A stretch of 64,000 bases of DNA from Marinobacterium lutimaris (GCF_900108065.1 NZ_FNVQ01000007.1:166004-230003); one strand, 5' to 3'. Shown: positions 1 to 9,140, counted from the stretch's first letter. Made by a program: numbers and translations. Notes: generated from the letters alone by a model not told the origin.

Positions 1-32
1 AGGGCAGGAAAAGAGCCGTGCGGTGATGGCGG

Positions 33-827
33 TCAAACGCCGGGTTTTAGTCCCAGCTGGCGCTGCCAGAGACGCTCAACACCCGGTGGACGGGTGGCGC
101 TGTAAACGGCCTTTGGCTCGCCTTTGTTCAGCGCCCAGAGCTGGTTGCCGAAGTCGTAGTGCCACCACTCGCTGGGCAGGTTGGTGAAGCCTACCGCGGT
201 CATCACGTTGTAAAGGATACGGCGGTTGGTGCGGGCTTCCTCGTTGCTGCAGCTGTCGCCCTGTTCCTCAAGCGCTGCGCTCCAGGAGAGCGGACTGGCC
301 TCGTCGAACAGGGTGCCCATATCCAGCAGATGACCATCGGTATCGCTGAGGGTGACATCCACGGAACCACCGGTCAGGTGCGGACTCGGCGCTACGGGAT
401 CGGCACTGGGCGGAGATACCAGGGTGCGGGCAAAGGCGTATTGCTCCTCGGCGCTGAGCTCGGGTTTGGCGTGCTGGATCAGGTTGTTCAGGGTATCGAA
501 CAGGTACTGCTGGACGATAAACGGCCGCCAGCCGTCCAGCACCACCAGCCGCAGCCCCTCAGGCAGCAGCCGGTTCGCCTCGATCAGACGATCGAAGACG
601 CTGCGGCGCACGAAGCACTCATCCATGGCGTTGGGCACGCCCATCTTGTAGTAAGCCGGGTAGGTGGTGATCACCGGGCTCAGGCTAAGCGGCAGCAGCG
701 GTTCCTGGTTTTCTACCAGAGGCATGGCGCGCAGGCTCTCCCAGTCCGGCATCGGAATGGACGGAATCACCTGGTCTATCGGTGCAGCATTGTCTGCTTG
801 AAGCGGTGTTGTAGCGTTGTCTGTCAT
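33..827 (-). CDS. VanX/DdpX-family D-Ala-D-Ala dipeptidase (M15D)
   Basis: Predicted zinc D,D-dipeptidase of 264 residues that would cleave D-Ala-D-Ala or a similar dipeptide in the cytoplasm; no signal peptide is seen. The M15D zinc site is complete: His150 and Asp157 in SPHLTGGSVD, and Glu220 and His223 in SEWWH. The substrate-binding Arg of the GWRP motif is Arg101. The start was taken at the ATG two bases after the dctM stop codon, because the open frame extending further upstream only shadows dctM. It is the last gene of the LysR-TRAP locus, so its substrate may be imported by that transporter or derived from recycled peptidoglycan. Family assignment is firm; the physiological substrate is inferred. 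Confidence 0.85.
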   Translation of the reverse strand: MTDNATTPLQADNAAPIDQVIPSIPMPDWESLRAMPLVENQEPLLPLSLSPVITTYPAYYKMGVPNAMDECFVRRSVFDRLIEANRLLPEGLRLVVLDGWRPFIVQQYLFDTLNNLIQHAKPELSAEEQYAFARTLVSPPSADPVAPSPHLTGGSVDVTLSDTDGHLLDMGTLFDEASPLSWSAALEEQGDSCSNEEARTNRRILYNVMTAVGFTNLPSEWWHYDFGNQLWALNKGEPKAVYSATRPPGVERLWQRQLGLKPGV

Positions 828-829
828 GG

Positions 830-2110
830 TTATCCCAGCAGCTCTGGCAGGAACAGAGTAATTTGAGGCAGTAAAATCATCAGGATCAGAGTGCTCAGGG
901 CCACCAGTACAAAGGGCCAGATCGCGCGGAACATGACGCTCAGATCCAGTTTGCTCACCGCCGCGGCGACGAATACGCAGGCGCCCATGGGCGGCGTGAT
1001 CAGCGCGATGGTGATGTTCATGGTGACGATAATCCCCAGATGCACCGGATCCACACCCGCCTGCATCGCTACCGGCAGGAATACCGGTGTCAGTAGCATC
1101 AGCGCGGAAACCTCTTCCATCAGCATGCCGGTGACAAAGGTGATCAGGCTGAGCAGCAGCAGGGTGATGATCGGGCTGTCGGAGAAGGGCGCCAGCAGCA
1201 CCGAGAACTCGCTCGGCACCTGGGCGAACGCCAGCAGCCAGCTCACCACCGCCGATGCAGCGATTATCAGGAATATAGCGCAGGAAAGCCGGGTGGTTTC
1301 GCAAACCGCGGATTTAATCCCCTGCCAGTCCAGATGACGGCTGAAAAGACCGGCGATAATGGCGTAGGCCACGATCAGCGCACCGGATTCGGTGGGGGTC
1401 ACAAAACCGAACACGATACCGGCGACGATAATAAACGGCGCCATCAGTGCAGGAGCGGCCTGGAACAGTGCGACGGTCACACCCCTGATCGTAGGACGGG
1501 TACCGGTCACCGCCAGCTGCGCCTTGCGGGCATAGGCCCAGTTCATGATCATGAAGGCAACGCCGAGGATCAGGCCCGGAATTACGCCGGCGAGGAACAG
1601 ATCACCCACCGAGGTGTTGGTCAGCGAGGCGTACAGAATCATGAAAATGCTGGGCGGAATAATTGGCCCGATCAGCGAGCTACCGGCGGTGAGGCCCGCC
1701 GCGTAGGCGGTGGAGTAGCCCTCTTTCTTCATTGCCGGAACCAGCAGCGAGCCCAGCGCGGAGGTATCCGCTACCGCCGAGCCGTTAACGCCGGCAAAGA
1801 ACACGCTGGAAACCACGTTGACGTAGCCGAGGCCACCGCGCAGGTGGCCCACCAGGGCCTTGGCCAGGTCGATCAGGCGCGGGGTGAGGCCCGCGCTGTT
1901 CATCAGGTTACCGGCCAGGATAAACAGCGGAATCGCCATCAGCGAAAACACGTCGATGCCGGCGAACAGCTGTTGCGGCAGCATGCGTGGCAGCAGCGAC
2001 AGATCGACGAAAAAGAAACCGACCACCGCAGCCAGCAGCAGACAGACAAACAGGGGCAGCCCCAGTAGAACGTTGGCGACAAAAGCCGCCAGCATCGAAG
2101 CTAGCATCAT
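830..2110 (-). CDS. dctM: TRAP transporter large permease DctM
   Basis: Large membrane subunit (426 residues) of a tripartite ATP-independent periplasmic transporter, the part that carries the sodium-coupled translocation path in the inner membrane. The protein is almost entirely hydrophobic, with about 12 predicted segments, and has typical DctM stretches such as GNLMNSAGLTPRLIDLAKAL and LIGPIIPPSIFMILYA. Length matches the family. It starts three bases after the dctQ stop codon and is followed almost directly by the VanX-like gene, so all are probably one transcript. The substrate cannot be read from the sequence. Confidence 0.95.
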   Translation of the reverse strand: MMLASMLAAFVANVLLGLPLFVCLLLAAVVGFFFVDLSLLPRMLPQQLFAGIDVFSLMAIPLFILAGNLMNSAGLTPRLIDLAKALVGHLRGGLGYVNVVSSVFFAGVNGSAVADTSALGSLLVPAMKKEGYSTAYAAGLTAGSSLIGPIIPPSIFMILYASLTNTSVGDLFLAGVIPGLILGVAFMIMNWAYARKAQLAVTGTRPTIRGVTVALFQAAPALMAPFIIVAGIVFGFVTPTESGALIVAYAIIAGLFSRHLDWQGIKSAVCETTRLSCAIFLIIAASAVVSWLLAFAQVPSEFSVLLAPFSDSPIITLLLLSLITFVTGMLMEEVSALMLLTPVFLPVAMQAGVDPVHLGIIVTMNITIALITPPMGACVFVAAAVSKLDLSVMFRAIWPFVLVALSTLILMILLPQITLFLPELLG

Positions 2111-2113
2111 GGA

Positions 2114-2593
2114 TCAGTTCTCAGTTGAGTGCGCGGTATGGGTCACGGGGCCGCGGAGCAGCGTCAGCAGGCAGAGTGCGCCAAAACCGATGGGTAGACT
2201 CAGCAGAGGAATACTCTTGCTGATGCCAAGTCCCGGTGTCATGAAACGTTGGATGGAGATCGCGTAGCGGGCGCTGACCCAGGCGATAAAACCGGTCAGC
2301 AACAGGACAACCAGCCAGTGATAGAGCGCCAGCAACTGGCCCCAGCGGCCGGTGGCGAAGCGGTTGATGATATTGACCCGCATGTGCTCATCGCGCAGAT
2401 AGACGGTGCCGGCGCAGAGCATGACGCTGGCTATCACCAGGTAGCGGGCAAGCTCATCCATCCAGATCGGCGAGGCATTAAGCAGGTAACGCGCAAAGAC
2501 GCCGTAGAGCAGTATCGCCAGGTTGATGACCAGCAGAGAGCAGGCCAGCAGCAACAGCCCCTGGGACAGACGCGTGCGTAGTGTTTCGATCAT
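2114..2593 (-). CDS. dctQ: TRAP transporter small permease DctQ
   Basis: Small membrane subunit (159 residues) of the TRAP transporter, with the usual four hydrophobic segments. The conserved DctQ stretch is present near residues 38-60 (SPIWMDELARYLVIASVMLC). It pairs with DctM as the membrane complex that receives ligand from the periplasmic binding protein. It lies between dctP, from which it is separated by a hairpin-bearing spacer, and dctM. Confidence 0.93.
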   Translation of the reverse strand: MIETLRTRLSQGLLLLACSLLVINLAILLYGVFARYLLNASPIWMDELARYLVIASVMLCAGTVYLRDEHMRVNIINRFATGRWGQLLALYHWLVVLLLTGFIAWVSARYAISIQRFMTPGLGISKSIPLLSLPIGFGALCLLTLLRGPVTHTAHSTEN

Positions 2594-2609
2594 AAGCTAA
2601 GGTCTCGAG

Positions 2610-2643
2610 GTGGGTACCCCGGCATTCAGACCGAAGTACCCAC
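2610..2643 (-). promoter_or_regulatory. Intra-operon hairpin between dctP and dctQ
   Basis: A perfect 8-base inverted repeat, GTGGGTAC at 2610-2617 and GTACCCAC at 2636-2643, with an additional CGG/CCG pairing inside, lies in the 59-base gap after the dctP stop. There is no T-run, so it is more likely an RNA stabilising or partial-termination element than a full terminator. Such elements can let the binding protein be made in excess over the permeases; that role is inferred. Confidence 0.5.
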
Positions 2644-2652
2644 GCGTTCTGG

Positions 2653-3684
2653 TTATTGCGCCAGACCGGCATCCTTCAGAGCGCTGTCGATCCATTTCTG
2701 GTCGATGTTCTGCTCTTTCAGCCATTCGATGTAGGAGGGCTGACCGATCTTCTGGAATTCAGCCAGCTCTGCTTCGGTCGGCTTGTACACTTCCATACCC
2801 TGTTCTTCCAGGTACTTCACGTGTGACTCGACCTGAGATTCCACCGCTTCACGGTTGATCTCGTTGGCTTCAACCACGGCTTCCTGCAGGGCTTTGCGAT
2901 CTTCTTCGGACAGGCTGTCGATCAGCTCGCCGTTACCGATCAGGAACTGGTCGGAGTACTGGATATCAGCCAGGGTCAGGTACTTCTGCACCTCAAACAG
3001 GCTGCCGAGGATGATGTACATCGGCGGGTTCATCTGGCCATCGGCCACACCGGTGCGCAGCGCCATGTAAACCTCGGTCCAGGGGATCGGGGTGCCGGAA
3101 GCGCCGAAGGATTCGAACAGGGCTACCTGGCTCTTGTCCATGGCGCGGAAGCGCAGGCCGTCGAAGTCGGCCGGTGAGTGGATCGGACGTTCGTTGTTGG
3201 TGAACGCCAGGAAACCACCCTCTTCAACGACCGCCAGGATGCGGGCGCCGGTACGGTTGTAGAACTCTTCCTGGGAGGCTTTCCAGTATTCACCGTTGTC
3301 AAAGAAATCACGGGCACTGTCGAAACCATCAAACATGAACGGGATAGCGCTGACAAAGATCTCCGGGAACTGCGGAGAGACACCGCCGAAAGAGGCGATG
3401 TTCAGGCTGGGGGTGTTCATGACCTGTTCCATGCGCTCCTGCTCTTCACCCAGCATGCTGTTGGGGTAGAGTTTCAGCTCCAGCTCGCCGCCGGTTTTCT
3501 CTTCAACCAGCTTCTTCAGGTTGGAGGCGAACAGGTGAACGGCGTTCTTTTCCGCGTCGGGCGCGCCGTTGTAGCTCAGGTTGATGGTCTGCGCCTGCAG
3601 GCTGCAGGCAGTGGCCAGGCCAGCACCGAGAACCAGGCCTTTCAGCAGGCTCAGGGGCTTCTTGATGAAACGCTGTGAGGTCAT
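2653..3684 (-). CDS. dctP: TRAP transporter substrate-binding protein DctP
   Basis: Periplasmic solute-binding protein (343 residues) that delivers ligand to DctQM. It has an N-terminal signal peptide ending near ACSLQAQ, then the DctP fold, including GLRFRAMDKSQ (around residues 175-185), whose Arg normally contacts a carboxylate ligand, and the WTEVYMALRTGVADGQMNP region. The start has a good ribosome binding site (GGGAGAG) seven bases upstream. It is the first structural gene after the LysR regulator. A carboxylate-type ligand is likely by family, but the neighbouring dipeptidase leaves room for an unusual substrate. Confidence 0.94.
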   Translation of the reverse strand: MTSQRFIKKPLSLLKGLVLGAGLATACSLQAQTINLSYNGAPDAEKNAVHLFASNLKKLVEEKTGGELELKLYPNSMLGEEQERMEQVMNTPSLNIASFGGVSPQFPEIFVSAIPFMFDGFDSARDFFDNGEYWKASQEEFYNRTGARILAVVEEGGFLAFTNNERPIHSPADFDGLRFRAMDKSQVALFESFGASGTPIPWTEVYMALRTGVADGQMNPPMYIILGSLFEVQKYLTLADIQYSDQFLIGNGELIDSLSEEDRKALQEAVVEANEINREAVESQVESHVKYLEEQGMEVYKPTEAELAEFQKIGQPSYIEWLKEQNIDQKWIDSALKDAGLAQ

Positions 3685-3779
3685 GATCTCTCCCTAGTAT
3701 TGTTGTCAGTAACCTGACGGTCACAGTATCCGTTGCGTTGTTGACCTTTCAATGGGGTTTGTGTTGCTTTTAAGTCAAC
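3685..3779 (-). promoter_or_regulatory. Probable dctP promoter and regulator-binding region
   Basis: The gap between the LysR gene and dctP holds GTTGAC (3740-3745) and GTCAAC (3774-3779) as a widely spaced inverted repeat, the second half overlapping the LysR stop codon. Reading towards dctP there is a possible -35 TTGAAA followed about 17 bases later by ATACTG. This fits a site bound by the adjacent LysR protein, but the assignment is by eye only. Confidence 0.35.
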
Positions 3780-4707
3780 GAAGATGGGGCGAAACGTCGC
3801 TATTCAGAAACTGAGTATGGCTTTTCAGGTGATCCAGCAGTGCCTGGGCCGGTAATGTCAGATCGCGGCCAGCGATACTGAGCACGCGGGCCCGCGCATT
3901 GGCGAGTACTCCATCCTGCATCGGCAGCGCCTTGATAATGCCTGCCTCGATCTCCGAACTGACGGTGAGTGCGGGCATAAAGGTGATACCGATGCCGGCG
4001 GAGACAAAGCTCTTCAGCACCGATACCGAGTTGGTCTTCAGGTGTGGTTCCAGGCGCAGGTGATTGCTCTCCTGGGCCAGGTTGACCAGCCTTCCCATAC
4101 CGGTGGTGCTGTCGATCAGTGCCAGTGGGTAGTCGACGATCTCGTTCAGCGCGAGGGGAGTGTCGCGGCTACTTAGCGGATGCTGGGCCGGCACGATCAG
4201 ATCCAGCGGATGCAGGGTCTCTACATGATTATGCAGCTTGGGGTTCGGCGCCGAGGCATAGGTAACGGCGAAGTCGATCTGGTTGTCTTCCAAAAGCTGC
4301 ACGGCGTTCAGTGCGCCGGCCATCTGGATGCTCAGCCGTATGCCGGGGTAGGCGGCGATAAAACTCTGCAGCGAGGAGGAGATCAGATCGGTGATAAAGC
4401 CCTCGCCCAGGGCGATGCTTATCTGACCGCGCTGAAGCTCCTTCAGGTCGTGGATCCGTGACAGCGCCGCCGCCTCGTTGGCGCGCATCTGCCGGTAGTA
4501 AACGAGCAGCTCGTTGCCGGCTTCGGTCAGCGGTGATTGACTGTTACTGCGCTCCCAGACCGGCATCTCCACCGCCTGTTCTAGCTGGCTGATCAGCCGA
4601 CTGACGGAGGCGGGATCGACGCCAAGACGCGCGGCCGCCTTACGCAGACTGCCTGAGCGCGACAGGGCATTGAGATACTCAAGAGCACGAGGGTTAAGTT
4701 GGCGCAT
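3775..4707 (-). CDS. LysR-family transcriptional regulator
   Basis: Regulator of 310 residues with an N-terminal winged helix-turn-helix (about residues 5-65, with SLRKAAARLGVDPASVSRLI as the recognition region) and a C-terminal LysR substrate-binding domain (about 90-295). It lies directly upstream of dctPQM on the same strand, rather than divergent as is common for LysR genes. The most economical reading is that it controls the TRAP-dipeptidase genes in response to the transported compound. The inducer is unknown. Confidence 0.9.
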   Translation of the reverse strand: MRQLNPRALEYLNALSRSGSLRKAAARLGVDPASVSRLISQLEQAVEMPVWERSNSQSPLTEAGNELLVYYRQMRANEAAALSRIHDLKELQRGQISIALGEGFITDLISSSLQSFIAAYPGIRLSIQMAGALNAVQLLEDNQIDFAVTYASAPNPKLHNHVETLHPLDLIVPAQHPLSSRDTPLALNEIVDYPLALIDSTTGMGRLVNLAQESNHLRLEPHLKTNSVSVLKSFVSAGIGITFMPALTVSSEIEAGIIKALPMQDGVLANARARVLSIAGRDLTLPAQALLDHLKSHTQFLNSDVSPHLR

Positions 4708-4728
4708 GGGTGGGGCTTGTTCGCAGCT

Positions 4729-5160
4729 TTACTGGCGTTGACGCATATCGTTGCGGTGCAGCTCGATGCCCTGATCGCGGCAACGCTGGTAGTTGAGACG
4801 GGTTGCGCCCAACACCTCCTCATCCTGCACCACGATCTCGACAATGCGCTCAAAGGCGAAGGCATCCTCGGGCAGCTGCAGGGCCAGGTTGATAAATACC
4901 TGCTGATGATCCGGGCGCTGCTCGCCGCAGCCGATCTCTATCGGTGCGGACGGGGTTTTGCCAAGAATTACATGGGGTATAAAGGCATCGGCGCGGAACG
5001 ACCAGAGGTGGGCGTCGAGACGCTCCACCTCGGTCTCGTCCGAGACATGAATGTAGATCCGCTTGCCCAGGGCAAGCACCTTCTCGCAGAGCCGGCACAG
5101 GAACTGCTCACGGCTGTCCCGGTCGGCTTCTGCGAGGATGTAGTAGTCGGCGCGACTCAT
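4729..5160 (-). CDS. holC: DNA polymerase III chi subunit
   Basis: HolC (143 residues), the clamp-loader accessory subunit that binds SSB and, with psi, links the clamp loader to the lagging strand. Family features include the N-terminal strand MSRADYYIL, the central LWSFRADAFIPHVI segment and the FINLALQLP region. It is 16 bases downstream of pepA, which is the normal pepA-holC order in gammaproteobacteria. The gene that usually follows, valS, is not here; a LysR gene is. Confidence 0.93.
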   Translation of the reverse strand: MSRADYYILAEADRDSREQFLCRLCEKVLALGKRIYIHVSDETEVERLDAHLWSFRADAFIPHVILGKTPSAPIEIGCGEQRPDHQQVFINLALQLPEDAFAFERIVEIVVQDEEVLGATRLNYQRCRDQGIELHRNDMRQRQ

Positions 5161-5176
5161 CGGATCGTTTTCAGTC

Positions 5177-6685
5177 TCAGTCTTCAGCCAGGTCTTTCTG
5201 CTCTGACAGATCCAGCAGGTACTGGCTCAGCAGCGGTACGCAGCGACCGGTAGCGCCTTTCGCCTTGCCGCTGTTCCAGGCCACACCGGCGATATCCAGG
5301 TGCGCCCAGCGGTACTCGGTGGTAAAGCGGGACAGGAAGCAGGCCGCGGTGATAGTACCGGCCGGGCGACCGCCGATGTTGGCGATATCGGCAAAGTTGG
5401 AATCCAGCTGCTCCTGGAACTCGTCCCACAGCGGCAGCTGCCAGGCGCGATCGGCGGCGTAGTCGCCAGCATCGAGCAGGGACTCGGCCAGATCGTCATC
5501 GTTACTCAAAAGGCCGGTGGCCTGATGACCCAGGGCGATGATGCAGGCGCCGGTCAGGGTAGCGATATCGATCACGCTCTGTGGCTCGTAACGGCCCACG
5601 TAGGTCAGGGCATCGCAGAGTACCAGGCGGCCTTCCGCATCGGTGTTCAGAATCTCAACAGTCTGGCCGGACATGGTGGTGACGATATCACCCGGCTTGG
5701 TGGCCTTGCTGCCCGGCATGTTTTCGGCGGCCGCGATCACGCCGACCACGTTGATCGACAGGTGCATCTCGGCCACGGCTTCCATGGCACCGAGTACGCT
5801 GGCGGCACCGCCCATGTCGTACTTCATCTCGTCCATGGCCGCGCCCGGTTTCAGGCTGATACCGCCGGTATCAAAGGTGATGCCCTTGCCGACCAGGGCA
5901 TGGGGTTTTTCCTCGGCGTCGTCGGCGCCGGTGTAGCGCATAACGATCAGCTTGGAGGGTTCGGCGCTGCCACGACCGACCGACAGCAGGGAGCCCATAC
6001 CCAGCTCTTCCATCTGTGCTTCATCGAGCACTTCAACCTCGATGCTTTCGTAGGTTTCGGCCAGGGCGATGGCGCGCTCCGCCAGGTAGCTCGGTGTGCA
6101 GATATTGCCCGGCAGGTTGGCCAGGTCGCGGGCGCTGTTAACGCCATTGGCGATGGATACGCCGTCGAGCAGAGCGCCTTCGCCCAGTTCGGTGTCATCT
6201 TCAGACAGCAGCAGGGAGATCATCTCCAGCTTGATCGGATCTGCTTTCTTGCTCTTGGTAGCATCGTACTGATACAGCTCGGCGGTGATCCATTCCACCA
6301 ACTGACGGGTCTGGCGGTAGGTGTCTTCCTGGTCAGAGGCGAGACCGTCCAGGGCGATGGTAGCGCTGGCTATGCCCGCTTTTTTCAGACCGCCTGCGAT
6401 GGCGGTAACCAGCTTGCGGTAGTGTCGGTCTTTGCGCTCGTCTGCCTTGCCAAGGCCCACGACCATGACGCGGCGCGCTTTCAGACCCGGCAGTTTGAAC
6501 AGGGTGACCAGCTCGCCGGCCTTGCCGGTGATATCGCCGTTGTCGATCAATTCCTTGAGATAGCCAGAAGTAGCTTTGTCCAGGGCGGCTGCGGACGGGG
6601 AGAGCTTGCCCTCCGCTTCAACGCCGACGACGATACAATCGGTTTCCAGAGTTTCCACCGGGCCATTGACGATCTCGAAATCCAT
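5177..6685 (-). CDS. pepA: Leucyl aminopeptidase PepA
   Basis: Cytosolic M17 leucine aminopeptidase (502 residues), a di-metal enzyme that removes N-terminal residues; in several bacteria it also binds DNA. The catalytic block is intact: Lys267 and Asp272 in GKGITFDTGG, Asp290, and the family signature NTDAEGRL at 347-354. The start was placed at the internal ATG (MDFEIVNGP) because GGAG lies six bases upstream and homologues begin here; an ATG five codons earlier is the alternative. It is divergent from lptFG, as in many relatives. Confidence 0.96.
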   Translation of the reverse strand: MDFEIVNGPVETLETDCIVVGVEAEGKLSPSAAALDKATSGYLKELIDNGDITGKAGELVTLFKLPGLKARRVMVVGLGKADERKDRHYRKLVTAIAGGLKKAGIASATIALDGLASDQEDTYRQTRQLVEWITAELYQYDATKSKKADPIKLEMISLLLSEDDTELGEGALLDGVSIANGVNSARDLANLPGNICTPSYLAERAIALAETYESIEVEVLDEAQMEELGMGSLLSVGRGSAEPSKLIVMRYTGADDAEEKPHALVGKGITFDTGGISLKPGAAMDEMKYDMGGAASVLGAMEAVAEMHLSINVVGVIAAAENMPGSKATKPGDIVTTMSGQTVEILNTDAEGRLVLCDALTYVGRYEPQSVIDIATLTGACIIALGHQATGLLSNDDDLAESLLDAGDYAADRAWQLPLWDEFQEQLDSNFADIANIGGRPAGTITAACFLSRFTTEYRWAHLDIAGVAWNSGKAKGATGRCVPLLSQYLLDLSEQKDLAED

Positions 6686-6885
6686 GACGACTCCATACAA
6701 GACATTGCAGACTGATTGCGGGATAATGCCCCGCCTATAACGACGCTACGAATTAAGTCTATCGCTTCCTTCGTACTCGCCGCACTATACAGCGGTTACG
6801 GGAAGCAGTGCCAGACTCGGCACTGGTTTAACTTGAGCCGTTAACCCGAACACCATCCTTCAGTAATCGCGACAGGGATTGAGTT
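6686..6885. promoter_or_regulatory. Divergent pepA / lptF promoter region
   Basis: About 200 bases separate the divergent pepA and lptF starts. Towards pepA a weak TAGACT then TATAGG with a 16-base spacer can be read. A small hairpin, AGTGCC/GGCACT at 6807-6824, lies on the lptF side. No conserved operator was recognised. Confidence 0.3.
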
Positions 6886-8010
6886 TTGATCATTTTTCGG
6901 TATCTCTCCCGCGAGGTTTTAATCTCCACCACCGCAGTCACCGCGGTACTGCTGCTGATTATCACCAGCGCCCGGCTGATCAAGTATCTGACCGAAGCGG
7001 CCACCGGCAAACTGGACGCCGACTTTGTCCTGTTGGTGCTGGCTTACCGTATTCCCGGCTTTCTTGAACTGCTGCTGCCGCTGGGGCTGTTTCTCGGCAT
7101 TTTGCTTGGCTTTGGCCGCCTCTACCTGGAAAGCGAGATGGTGGTGCTGCGTGCCTGCGGCGTCAGTCATAAACGCCTGGTGCTCTATGCCCTGGGGCCG
7201 GCGGTGCTGGTCTCGGTAATCGTCGCCGGCATATCGCTTCTGGTAGCGCCCTGGGGGGTCGGGCAGGCAAAGACTATCTTTGCCCAGCAGGATGCACGCA
7301 GCGAGCTGGAGCTGCTGACGCCCGGACGTTTCCAGTCGCAGAGTGATGGCCGTCAGGTCACCTATGCCCAGAGTCTCGATCAGGAGAGCTCGGCGCTGCA
7401 GCAGGTGTTTATCGCCCAGCGTAACGAAGACGGTCACCCGATGCTGCTGGTGGCGCAAAGTGCCAGCCAGAGGACCATCGATGATCAGGGGCGCTTCCTG
7501 GTGCTGGAAAACGGCTACCGCATCGATGGCCTGCCGGGCAAGGCTGACTACGGCATCACCCGCTACGGCGAATACGGTATCCGTCTGCCGGAAGCCCAGG
7601 CCGCTGAAATCGACGAAATCGAAGCGGTACCCACCGCAGCGCTGCTCAATGGTTCTACGCCGAAAGAGCGCGCACAGCTGCACTGGCGCCTGTCGCTGCC
7701 GGTGCTGGCTTTTATCGTGACGCTGATCGCGGTGCCGCTGTCGCGCACCAATCCGCGCCAGGGCCGTTTCGCCAAGCTGATACCGTCGATCATCATCTAC
7801 CTGCTGTACGTTACGCTGCTGACCGCCACCCGCTCAGCCATCGAGGATGAGAAGATCGGTGTCTGGGCGCTCTGGGCGATCCACCTGGGCTTCCTGGCGC
7901 TGGCGGCGAACCTGATCTTTGCCGGCCGCTTCTGGGAGGCGCTGTTCGGACGCCTGCCGTCGCTGCCAAGGATTCGCAGTCGCAAGTCGCAAACGGAGGG
8001 CGAAGCATGA
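6886..8010 (+). CDS. lptF: LPS export permease LptF
   Basis: Inner-membrane permease (374 residues) of the LptB2FG ABC machine that pulls lipopolysaccharide out of the inner membrane and pushes it along the Lpt bridge. The protein has three N-terminal membrane helices, a periplasmic beta-jellyroll-like middle (about 130-260) and three C-terminal helices. The start is a TTG; it is chosen because the N-terminus MIIFRYLSREVL matches the family and the next ATG is inside a membrane helix. Its stop overlaps the lptG start. Confidence 0.95.
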   Translation: MIIFRYLSREVLISTTAVTAVLLLIITSARLIKYLTEAATGKLDADFVLLVLAYRIPGFLELLLPLGLFLGILLGFGRLYLESEMVVLRACGVSHKRLVLYALGPAVLVSVIVAGISLLVAPWGVGQAKTIFAQQDARSELELLTPGRFQSQSDGRQVTYAQSLDQESSALQQVFIAQRNEDGHPMLLVAQSASQRTIDDQGRFLVLENGYRIDGLPGKADYGITRYGEYGIRLPEAQAAEIDEIEAVPTAALLNGSTPKERAQLHWRLSLPVLAFIVTLIAVPLSRTNPRQGRFAKLIPSIIIYLLYVTLLTATRSAIEDEKIGVWALWAIHLGFLALAANLIFAGRFWEALFGRLPSLPRIRSRKSQTEGEA

Positions 8011-9074
8011 TATTTGGGCAACTGGACCGTTATATCGCCCGCCATGTGCTGTCTGCCATCGCCGTGGTGCTGCTGATCGTCGTTGGTCTGGATCTGCTGT
8101 CGGCACTGATCGATGGGCTGGGGGATCTGACCGAACAGTACAATTTCGTCGGCCTGCTGCATTACCTGGTGCTGACGACCCCGAAGCGTATCTACGAGAT
8201 GTTGCCGCTGAGCGCTCTGGTCGGCTGTCTGATCGGGCTTGGTTCCCTGGCCAGCCAATCAGAGCTGACGGTCATGCGAGCTGCGGGTTTTTCCACCGCC
8301 CGTATCGTGCTGGCGGTTTTCAAACCGGTGCTGCTGCTGATGCTGTTCGAGCTGGTGCTGGGGCAATATATCGCGCCGGCCAGTGAACAACTGGCGGTAA
8401 ACAGCCGCGCCATCGCCAAGGCCACCGATGGTGTGCTGGACGCTGAAGAGGGCGCCTGGCATCGCGAAGGCAATGAATTTATCCACATAGCGGCGATAGA
8501 GCCCGGCGGCGCTATCCACGGCATTACCCGCTACGAGTTTAATGACCAGCAGCAGTTGCTGCGCTCAAGCTATGCCCGTATCGGTGAGGCTACCGACGAT
8601 GGCTGGATTCTGCGCGACGTTCGTGACACCCGCTTTGTGGACGATCGTACCGAGGCGGGGCAGGAACCGCAGGAGCACTGGAGCACCGGGCTGACGCCGG
8701 ACCTGCTGTCGGTGATTATCGTAGAGCCGGCAGACCTGTCGATCACGGGGCTGTCCAGCTACTCCGGCTACCTGGAGGAGCAGGGCGTTAACTCCGATGC
8801 CTATCGACTGGCGATGTGGGGCAAGCTGCTGCAGCCGTTTTCCATCGCAGCGCTGGTGCTGATCGGCGTCTCGTTTATCTTCGGCCCGCTTCGCAATGTA
8901 ACGGCTGGTCAACGGGTGATCGCGGGGGTGATCTGCGGTGTCTGCTTCAAGTTCGCCCAGGATATGCTCGGCCCGGCCAGCAGTGTGTTTGGCTTTGAAC
9001 CGCTGCTGGCGGTGGCTGCTCCGATACTGCTCTGCTTCGGAGCAGGTTTCTGGCTGCTGCGCAGGGCGGGCTAG
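8007..9074 (+). CDS. lptG: LPS export permease LptG
   Basis: Partner of LptF (355 residues) in the LptB2FG transporter. It has the same layout of three membrane helices, a periplasmic domain and three membrane helices, and a family N-terminus (FGQLDRYIARHVL). Its ATG overlaps the lptF TGA (ATGA), implying translational coupling and equal stoichiometry. No clear terminator follows; only a weak CGGGT/ACCCG pairing is seen before the convergent kinase gene. Confidence 0.95.
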   Translation: MIFGQLDRYIARHVLSAIAVVLLIVVGLDLLSALIDGLGDLTEQYNFVGLLHYLVLTTPKRIYEMLPLSALVGCLIGLGSLASQSELTVMRAAGFSTARIVLAVFKPVLLLMLFELVLGQYIAPASEQLAVNSRAIAKATDGVLDAEEGAWHREGNEFIHIAAIEPGGAIHGITRYEFNDQQQLLRSSYARIGEATDDGWILRDVRDTRFVDDRTEAGQEPQEHWSTGLTPDLLSVIIVEPADLSITGLSSYSGYLEEQGVNSDAYRLAMWGKLLQPFSIAALVLIGVSFIFGPLRNVTAGQRVIAGVICGVCFKFAQDMLGPASSVFGFEPLLAVAAPILLCFGAGFWLLRRAG

Positions 9075-9140
9075 GCTCTGTTCTGATTCCGGGCCTGATC
9101 CAACGGCTGATTCGGGTCTGAAAAAGAGCCGAAACCCGGT

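Noticed and set aside
828..1304. N-terminal extension of the dipeptidase frame into dctM
   Set aside because: The extension is antisense-free but lies in another frame of dctM and is His/Arg-rich without family similarity; the start at 827 fits the family.
5300..6715. 471-codon open frame opposite pepA
   Set aside because: Antisense to pepA with low-complexity Gly/Ala/Gln-rich content; no support.
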